Source: DATATB01 sp036268995 (GTDB lineage: Bacteria; Planctomycetota; Planctomycetia; Pirellulales; PNKZ01). From it: a DNA stretch of 64,000 nucleotides. The first letter of the stretch is position 1. Each line of letters starts with the position of its first letter. Positions 58,323-64,000 of the stretch are shown here, one piece after another. Under the pieces are notes generated by a model. The model was not told where the DNA came from and made no database searches. It saw only the letters and a program-made list of their open reading frames with translations. A program made the translations under genes and the position numbers. The DNA lies in assembly GCA_036268995.1 (NCBI GenBank), contig DATATB010000072.1:62001-126000 (forward strand). The letters run 5' to 3'.

Positions 58323-59783
58323 ATGGCCGGTCGTTATACGGGTCCGCTGGAGCAGGTGAACGAAACGTGCTGGCGGATCCCGCGCACTTATAAACCGGGC
58401 ATGCGCGTGGATGGACTCATCTATGCCAGCCGCGAGTTGATCGAGCTGATCCGTGCGGACCAGGCGCCCGAGCAGGTGGCCAATGTCGCGTTTCTGCCGG
58501 GCATTCAACTCGCCAGCCTGGCCATGCCCGACATTCATTGGGGCTACGGCTTTTGCATCGGCGGCGTGTGCGCCACCGATCCGGCCGAAGGGGGCGTGAT
58601 CTCGCCGGGCGGCGTGGGCTACGACATCAACTGTGGCGTGCGGCTGGTGCGCTCGAATCTGTTCTTCGACGACGTGCAGCCGCATCTAACCAGCCTGATC
58701 GAAGAATTGTTCCGGCAAGTGCCCACCGGCGTGGGTCGCTCGGGCAAGTACAGCTTCGACCGCAAGCCCATGCGCCGGCTGTTGGCCGAAGGCCCGAGTT
58801 GCCTGCTGGAGCGCGGGCTGGCCGTGCCCAGCGATATCGAACACACCGAAGCCCACGGCCGGCTCGAGGGCGCCGACCCCGACCAGGTGAGTGATCGGGC
58901 CCTGGCCCGCGGCGCCGACCAGTGCGGCACGCTCGGCTCGGGCAATCATTTTCTGGAAGTGCAAGTCGTGGACGAAGTGTTTGACGACGCGGCAGCGGCT
59001 GCGATGGGTTTGGCGGCGGGCATGGTCTGCGTGATGATCCACTCCGGTTCGCGCGGGCTGGGCTACCAGGTTTGCGACGACGCGCTGCACTCGCTGCGTC
59101 GCGCACCGGAAAAGTACGGCATCACCCTGCCCGACCGGCAGTTGGCCTGCGCACCGATCGACAGCCCCGAGGGCCAGAGCTACCTGGGAGCCATGCGCGC
59201 CGCCGCCAACTACGCCTGGTGCAATCGGCAATTGCTGATGTGGCAGGCCCGCGAAGTGTTCGAGACGGTTTTTGCCCAACCGTGGCAGCAGTTGCAAATG
59301 AACCTGGTGTACGATGTGGCCCACAACATCGCCAAACTCGAACGGCATACGATCGAGGGGCGCGAAAAACAGGTCTGGGTGCATCGCAAGGGCGCGACGC
59401 GCGCGTTTCCGCCCGGCCATCGCGAGTTGCCTGATCGGTATCGGGCGATCGGCCAGCCGGTGATCATTCCCGGCGACATGGGCCGGGCCAGTTGGGTGCT
59501 GGCCGGTCAGCCCGGCAGTATGCAGCAGACGTTTGGCACGGCCTGCCATGGGGCGGGCCGCGTGATGAGCCGCACCGCGGCCGTCAAGCATGCCGCGGGC
59601 CGCCGCATCGACCAGGAGTTGGCTAGCCGTGGCATCATTGCCCGCGCCCGCAGTTGGAAAGGTTTGGCCGAAGAGCAGCCCGACGCGTATAAGGATGTCA
59701 ACCTCGTGGTCGACGTTGTCCACCAGGCCGGGCTCGCCAAGAAGGTCGCGCGCATGCGACCGATCGGCGTGATCAAGGGGTGA
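58323..59783 (+). CDS. rtcB: RNA-splicing ligase RtcB
   Basis: 486-residue RtcB, which joins RNA 2',3'-cyclic phosphate (or 3'-phosphate) and 5'-hydroxyl ends using GTP and manganese, in RNA repair or tRNA splicing. Motifs: MPDIHWGYGFCIGGV, GGVISPGGVGYDINCGVRLVRSNL (metal-binding Cys), GTLGSGNHFLEVQVVDEV, MIHSGSRGLGYQV, VYDVAHNIAKLERH and GRASWVLAGQPGSMQQTFGTACHGAGRVMSR with the late His that accepts GMP. ATG 58323 is preceded by GAGGGGAG from the repeat. The gene pairs with archease. A REP-like element follows the stop. Confidence 0.96.
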   Translation: MAGRYTGPLEQVNETCWRIPRTYKPGMRVDGLIYASRELIELIRADQAPEQVANVAFLPGIQLASLAMPDIHWGYGFCIGGVCATDPAEGGVISPGGVGYDINCGVRLVRSNLFFDDVQPHLTSLIEELFRQVPTGVGRSGKYSFDRKPMRRLLAEGPSCLLERGLAVPSDIEHTEAHGRLEGADPDQVSDRALARGADQCGTLGSGNHFLEVQVVDEVFDDAAAAAMGLAAGMVCVMIHSGSRGLGYQVCDDALHSLRRAPEKYGITLPDRQLACAPIDSPEGQSYLGAMRAAANYAWCNRQLLMWQAREVFETVFAQPWQQLQMNLVYDVAHNIAKLERHTIEGREKQVWVHRKGATRAFPPGHRELPDRYRAIGQPVIIPGDMGRASWVLAGQPGSMQQTFGTACHGAGRVMSRTAAVKHAAGRRIDQELASRGIIARARSWKGLAEEQPDAYKDVNLVVDVVHQAGLAKKVARMRPIGVIKG

Positions 59784-59807
59784 GACGCAAAACGTCCAAA
59801 ACGCATC

Positions 59808-59875
59808 GTAGCGGAAGTCGTGAGACTTCCGACGGACCTACCAGCAAGCTTCGGAATTCTCACGAATTCCGCTAC
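59808..59875. repeat. REP-like inverted pair, family 1
   Basis: GTAG 59808-59811, stem CGGAAGTC 59812-59819, loop GTGA, GACTTCCG 59824-59831. Then, inverted, CGGAATTC 59852-59859, TCAC, GAATTCCG 59864-59871, CTAC 59872-59875. It uses the same two stem sequences in the same order as 45555-45632, but the spacer is unrelated. It lies between rtcB and an exported-protein gene. Confidence 0.87.
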
Positions 59876-59897
59876 CCGGGCGGTGGAAGTTTTTTTC

Positions 59898-61331
59898 ATG
59901 AGCAGCAATTCGTCGGGATTTGTGCCAGCGGGTCGGCTCGCGGCCGTGGTCTTGCTGTGTCACGCGGCTTGCGAGCTTGCGTGGTCCGAGCCGGACGCGG
60001 CAAAACCGGCCCGCACATTCTCCGGTATGAGCTATCTGGACAACGGCACGCTTCGCTTGGGCGTCGATCTGGGCTTGGGCGGGGCGATTACGTATTTGTC
60101 GGCCGCGGGCAAAGACGAAAATGTCGTCAATAGTTTCGACTATGGCCGGCAAATTCAAATGTCGTATTACAGTGGGCCGACGCCGTTCAGCGTCGGCGAC
60201 AAGCGGCCGGCGCCGCACTGGGCGCACCTGGGCTGGAATCCGATCCAGACGGGCGACGACTTTCACCACGGCTCGCAGGTCGTCGAGGCCCGAAACGACG
60301 GGCGAGAGATTTATGTCAAATGCGTCCCGCTGATCTGGCCGCTGGACAACGTGGCGGCCGAGTGTACTTTCGAGAGCTGGATCACGCTGGATGGCAATAC
60401 GGCCCGCGTGCGGGCTCGTCTGAACAATGCGCGATCCGACAAGACGCGGTACCCTGCTCGGCGTCAGGAGATGCCGGCCGTGTACACCAACGGACCGTAC
60501 TATCGGCTGATGACGTATACCGGAGAGCGTCCGTTTACCGCTGGACCGCTGGCACGAATCGAAAAGCCAGCCGGACAGACATTTCCTTGGACCAGTTGGC
60601 TGGCGACCGAGAATTGGGCCGCCTTGGTCGATGAGCACGACTGGGGCCTCGGCGTCTGGCAGGCCGGCTGCTACGACTTTAGCGGCGGCTTTGCCGGCAA
60701 GCCCGGCAGCGGTGGGACGCACGACTCGCCCACCGGCTATCTCGCGCCCGGCTATATCGAGATCATCGACCACAACATTCAGCACGAGTTTCAATATGTG
60801 TTGATTCTTGGCTCGTTGGCCGAGATTCGCCGTTACGCGTACGCGCAAGCACGCCGCGATGCACGGCCGGCGTTTCGTTTTTCGAAAGATCGGGAGCATT
60901 GGTGGCTGATGAATGCGACCGACGAGGGCTGGCCGCTCAAGGGCGTTTGGCGCGTACGGCTCGAGCAGCCCGATCCGCAGATCGTGTCTCCCCCCGCGTT
61001 CTGGCCGGCGAGCGACGTACCGCGGCTGGAGATCACGGCCGCCTGCCGGCTGACCAGGCCGCTGGCCCGGCTATACTTCAAAACGCTCGACGAAAACGGC
61101 TTTAGCGAAGACAAAGCCTTGAACTTTCCGCTTGTCTCCGACGAGGCGGAGCATGTGTACCGCGTCGACATGACGGCCGCGGCAAACTATCGTGGAGTGA
61201 TCACCGGCCTGCGGCTCGATCCGGAACCTGCCGGGGCGCCCGGCGATTACTTCACGCTTCAAGAGCTTCGCGGCACAGGCGATGAAAGACCGGCCAACAA
61301 GACGGATCGCACCGGCGACGGCGGAAGATGA
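59898..61331 (+). CDS. Exported protein of unknown function, mutarotase-like in part
   Basis: 477-residue protein. ATG 59898 opens a signal peptide (GRLAAVVLLCHAACELAWS) and follows GGTGGAAG; a longer frame back to 59820 reads through the REP-like element and is rejected. The mature part is rich in Trp, Tyr and acidic residues with a probable beta-sandwich fold: YLDNGTLRLGVDLGLGGAITYLS, GRQIQMSYYSGPTPFSV, HLGWNPIQTGDDFHHGSQV and FPWTSWLATENWAALVDEHDWGLGVWQ. These resemble carbohydrate-active or mutarotase-like surfaces but I cannot name a family. A TIGR03790-type gene begins 7 bp after its stop, so the two form an operon. Confidence 0.75.
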   Translation: MSSNSSGFVPAGRLAAVVLLCHAACELAWSEPDAAKPARTFSGMSYLDNGTLRLGVDLGLGGAITYLSAAGKDENVVNSFDYGRQIQMSYYSGPTPFSVGDKRPAPHWAHLGWNPIQTGDDFHHGSQVVEARNDGREIYVKCVPLIWPLDNVAAECTFESWITLDGNTARVRARLNNARSDKTRYPARRQEMPAVYTNGPYYRLMTYTGERPFTAGPLARIEKPAGQTFPWTSWLATENWAALVDEHDWGLGVWQAGCYDFSGGFAGKPGSGGTHDSPTGYLAPGYIEIIDHNIQHEFQYVLILGSLAEIRRYAYAQARRDARPAFRFSKDREHWWLMNATDEGWPLKGVWRVRLEQPDPQIVSPPAFWPASDVPRLEITAACRLTRPLARLYFKTLDENGFSEDKALNFPLVSDEAEHVYRVDMTAAANYRGVITGLRLDPEPAGAPGDYFTLQELRGTGDERPANKTDRTGDGGR

Positions 61332-61338
61332 TTCCCTT

Positions 61339-63489
61339 ATGAGCGTGTCGCCGCAGGTACGAGCATCACGCTGGTGTGCATGGCTGCTGGTGCAGGCCTG
61401 CATCTGCATCGTGCTGGCCGGCATTGCCCAGGCCGGTGGCGGACCGGAGAACGTGCTGCTGGTCGTCAACCGGCGCTCGTGGGCGTCGATCAGCGTCGCC
61501 AACCATTACATCGGCCTTCGCAATCTGCCGTCGGAAAACGTGCTGTACCTGGATTGGCCGAGCGCCATGGAGGGAACCGACATCGATACGTTTCGCCAAC
61601 AGGTGCTGCGGCCGGTCCTGGCGGCCATCGAGCGCAGCGGGCTGGACGATCACATCGACTACGTCGTCTACTCGAGCGATTTTCCCTGTGCGATAGGCGG
61701 GGGCGGCGAAATGCAGGCGCTCAAGCTGCCCAATTATCTCAACCCGGTCGGCTCGCTCACCGGCATGACCTACCTCTGGCCGCTTGTTTGGGGGCGACAT
61801 CCGGATTGGGTGGCCCTGAACTCGAACCATTACTTCCGCCCGGTGTACGCCACGCCGGGCGTGCCGGCAACGCATGCCTTTCGCAGTTGGTACGGCTGGG
61901 GCAATGACGGTGCCCTCTTGGACGCCGGCGGCCAGCATTACATGCTCTCGGCGACCCTGGCCGTGACCAGCGGACGCGGCAACTCGCTCGCCGAAGTCGT
62001 CGACTATCTCACGCGCAGCGCCCAAGCCGACGGCACGAGCCCCAAGGGCACAATTTACTTCGACGATACCAGCGATATCCGCTCGCAGTGCCGCAAGCCG
62101 GGATTTGCCGCGGCGGTGGACGAGCTTGCGCAGCTCGGCGTACGCGGCGAAATCGTGCCGGATGCAATCCCGCGGGCCCGACCCGACGTGCAGGGCGTCA
62201 TGGCCGGTGTGGCCGATTTCTCATGGCCCAAATCGCTCAGCCGGATTCTGCCCGGCGCGATTTGCGAACACCTCACGAGCACCGGCGGCGTGCTGAGCAA
62301 TGATGCCGGGCAAACACCGTTGACTGAATGGCTGCGCTATGGCGCGGCCGGTTCGTCGGGCGCGGTCGTCGAACCGTATCTGGTCGAAGCCAAATTTCCT
62401 ACGCCGCAAATGCACGTGCATTACGCGCGCGGTTCGAGCCTGGCCGAAGCCTACTACCAGGCGATCGCCGCGCCGTATCAACTGTTGATCGTGGGCGATC
62501 CGCTCTGCCAGCCTTGGGCCCGCCCGCCGCGGATCACGATTACCGGCCTCGAGGCGGGCGAAACCGTCAGCGGCAAGCGAGCGATTCATGCGGCGGTGTC
62601 GCCCGCCAGCGCAGACCGGGTGCAGTGGTTTCTCGACGGCCATCGCATGGCCATCTCTACCCCCGGCGATCGGATCACGCTCGATAGCGGCACCCTGGCC
62701 GACGGTTATCATCAACTGCGAGCCGTGGCCGTCGACAATACCGACGTGGAAACGCAGGGCCGCGCGATCCTGCCGTTTATGGTCGACGCGCAGCATCGCC
62801 GGGTCGAGTTGACGGCCTCGACCCGCTCACCGCAATGGGACCAAACGCTGACGCTTTCCTGCCAGGCCGCGGGCGCCGCCCGCATCATCCTCGCTCAGCA
62901 AACGCGCGTGCTCGCGCAGGTTGCCGGAGAACAGGCGTCAGTGGAAATCTCGCCGCAGTTACTGGGGCTAGGGCCCGTGCGGCTCGAGGCCCTGGCAACG
63001 TACGCGGGCGGGCGGCAGCCCGTGCGCTCGGTGCCGCTGGAGCTGAACATCGGGCCCGGCGAGTTTTGGCCGGCGGTTGACCTGCCACCCAAAGCGGCGT
63101 TGGTGCCGGGCTTCGACCTGGTGGTCGGCGATGGCCCGTCGCAAGTGGTTCAAGGCATGCCGGCCCAGGACTGGATTACCAAGTATGGCGGCGCTGCCGG
63201 CGTGCCCTTCGCCATCAAGGGCGTGTTCCATGTCAAAACCGACGACGTGTATCAGTTTCAACTCCGATATTTCGGCTCGATCAAGTGCGAGGTTGACGGC
63301 CGGCAGTTGTTCGACGGCCGCAAGGGGGACTACAGCGTGCAATACATCCCGGTGCCCTTGGCGGCCGGACTGCACCGCGTGCGGCTGTTCGGCACGCTCG
63401 GAGAATCGCCCACGCTCGGTTTGCAGTTTGGCAACCGCGGCGTGCAAGGCATCGGGCCCGAGTCGTTCATGCGGATCGTCGAGCCGTAG
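61339..63489 (+). CDS. TIGR03790-type exported protein
   Basis: 716-residue exported protein. ATG 61339 gives a signal peptide (WCAWLLVQACICIVLAGIAQA); ATG 61282 is an alternative that overlaps the previous gene. The first 430 residues match TIGR03790 as I know it: NVLLVVNRRSWASISVANHYIGLRNLPSENVLYLDWP, YVVYSSDFPCAI, GAAGSSGAVVEPYLVEAKFPTPQMHVHYARGSSLAEAYYQAI and LIVGDPLCQPWA, a pattern related to caspase-like gingipain folds. The C-terminal 280 residues look like Ig-like domains followed by a PA14-like domain (FAIKGVFHVKTDDVYQFQLRYFGSIKCEVDGRQLFDG). A peptidase or surface-binding function is possible; catalytic residues are not clear. Confidence 0.8.
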   Translation: MSVSPQVRASRWCAWLLVQACICIVLAGIAQAGGGPENVLLVVNRRSWASISVANHYIGLRNLPSENVLYLDWPSAMEGTDIDTFRQQVLRPVLAAIERSGLDDHIDYVVYSSDFPCAIGGGGEMQALKLPNYLNPVGSLTGMTYLWPLVWGRHPDWVALNSNHYFRPVYATPGVPATHAFRSWYGWGNDGALLDAGGQHYMLSATLAVTSGRGNSLAEVVDYLTRSAQADGTSPKGTIYFDDTSDIRSQCRKPGFAAAVDELAQLGVRGEIVPDAIPRARPDVQGVMAGVADFSWPKSLSRILPGAICEHLTSTGGVLSNDAGQTPLTEWLRYGAAGSSGAVVEPYLVEAKFPTPQMHVHYARGSSLAEAYYQAIAAPYQLLIVGDPLCQPWARPPRITITGLEAGETVSGKRAIHAAVSPASADRVQWFLDGHRMAISTPGDRITLDSGTLADGYHQLRAVAVDNTDVETQGRAILPFMVDAQHRRVELTASTRSPQWDQTLTLSCQAAGAARIILAQQTRVLAQVAGEQASVEISPQLLGLGPVRLEALATYAGGRQPVRSVPLELNIGPGEFWPAVDLPPKAALVPGFDLVVGDGPSQVVQGMPAQDWITKYGGAAGVPFAIKGVFHVKTDDVYQFQLRYFGSIKCEVDGRQLFDGRKGDYSVQYIPVPLAAGLHRVRLFGTLGESPTLGLQFGNRGVQGIGPESFMRIVEP

Positions 63490-63504
63490 GCAAGGAAACG
63501 AAGC

Positions 63505-63975
63505 GTGAACGATCCTGCACACGAGCATTTCATGCGGCTGGCGCTGGCCGAGGCCCAGCGGGCGGCGGCCGAAGACGAGGTGCCGGTGGGAGCCGTGATC
63601 GTACACCAGCAGCGCGTTATCGCCTCGGCCCACAACCAGCGCGAAAGCCTGCGTGATCCCACGGCCCATGCCGAGATGATCGCCATCACGCAAGCGGCCC
63701 AAGCGCTGGGAAGTTGGCGGCTGGAAGATTGTTGGCTCTACGTCACGCTCGAGCCGTGCCCGATGTGCGCCGGGGCGATTGTGCAGGCCCGAATTCCGTG
63801 GGTCGTCTACGGCGCCGCCGATCCCAAGGCCGGCGCCGTCGACAGCCTGTACCGGCTGTTGGACGACGCGCGGCTCAATCACCGCTGCCAGACCATCTCC
63901 GGCCTGCTGGCCGAGCCCTGCGGCGCGATTCTCAGCCAATACTTCCGCGCCAAGCGCGAGCTGGGGAAGAAGTAG
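63505..63975 (+). CDS. tadA: tRNA-specific adenosine deaminase
   Basis: 156-residue zinc-dependent deaminase that converts the wobble adenosine of tRNA-Arg(ACG) to inosine. The zinc and catalytic residues are in PTAHAEMIAI (HAE) and LEPCPMCAGAIVQARI (PCxxC), with VVYGAADPKAGAVDSLY and LNHRCQTISGLLAEPC downstream. Length and order match TadA. The start is GTG 63505, behind an AAGGAAAC site. It follows the TIGR03790-type gene by 15 bp, so it is probably read from the same message. The window ends 25 bp later. Confidence 0.95.
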   Translation: MNDPAHEHFMRLALAEAQRAAAEDEVPVGAVIVHQQRVIASAHNQRESLRDPTAHAEMIAITQAAQALGSWRLEDCWLYVTLEPCPMCAGAIVQARIPWVVYGAADPKAGAVDSLYRLLDDARLNHRCQTISGLLAEPCGAILSQYFRAKRELGKK

Positions 63976-64000
63976 GGGCGAGCCCCGTGCTCAGCGGTCG

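Noticed and set aside
1..64000. tRNA, rRNA or riboswitch genes
   Set aside because: I looked for cloverleaf-like arms and known conserved cores in the gaps and found none that I could support by eye; a covariance search would be needed to exclude small RNAs.

Overview
The window looks like a chromosomal segment of a planctomycete, probably of the Pirellulales type. It is GC-rich and carries several gene families that are hallmarks of that phylum: a giant exported propeller/HEAT/cytochrome c protein, a DUF1549/DUF1553 plus DUF1501 pair, a BBP7-type outer-membrane barrel, a TIGR03790-type exported protein, and an exported c-type cytochrome fused to copper-monooxygenase-like domains. LpxB, an LptF/LptG permease and heptose genes point to a lipopolysaccharide-bearing outer membrane. 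I recognised no rRNA, tRNA, CRISPR array, integrase or transposase gene, and nothing marks the segment as an integrated element.

Layout. 1-17.3 kb: exported respiratory-type and extracytoplasmic proteins, a DUF3754 membrane protein, a DUF4432 mutarotase-like enzyme, a redoxin, a Cys/Gly-rich lipoprotein, a metallophosphoesterase, an MsbA-type ABC exporter, and the DUF1549/1501 pair closed by a strong terminator. 17.3-25.1 kb: SGNH hydrolase, M50 protease, lpxB divergent from an LptF/G gene, two small unrecognised proteins after a large terminator hairpin, a small coiled-coil exported protein, and an L,D-transpeptidase. 25.1-40 kb: a nucleotide-sugar and glycosyltransferase region. Its core is a tightly packed leftward operon of seven genes (heptose-7-phosphate kinase, Fcl/ColC-like SDR, thiamine-diphosphate E1 alpha and beta, a DegT-fold enzyme with His at the usual PLP lysine, a B12-binding radical SAM protein and GmhB), with the guanylyltransferase HddC diverging from it. 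Further SDR and glycosyltransferase genes follow. 40-50 kb: TraB/GumN-like protein, DJ-1/PfpI protein, BBP7 barrel, a GNAT-type acyltransferase convergent with a fused acyl-AMP ligase / ACP / alpha-oxoamine synthase, and a PIG-L deacetylase. 50-64 kb: rsmA (ksgA), dnaE, a small toxin-antitoxin-like pair, a YhdH-type oxidoreductase, archease and rtcB, two exported proteins, and tadA.

Two systems deserve most attention. The first is the heptose/deoxysugar operon. The gene set suggests GDP-heptose synthesis combined with ColD-type 3-deoxygenation, and an E1 alpha/beta pair without E2 or E3 that could add a two-carbon branch to a keto sugar. The second is the FAAL-ACP-alpha-oxoamine synthase fusion facing an N-acyltransferase-like gene, which together could make a sphingolipid-like or other alpha-oxoamine lipid.

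The intergenic DNA is also unusual. It is filled with paired, inverted hairpins of at least four families. Most have GTAG/CTAC at the foot; loops are largely conserved within a family while stem sequences differ with compensating changes. This resembles REP/BIME elements of the kind mobilised by Y1 (RAYT) transposases. A separate 28-base repeat supplies the apparent ribosome binding site of the archease gene. Starts were picked by reading Shine-Dalgarno-like sequences, signal peptides and family lengths, and some could shift by a few codons.
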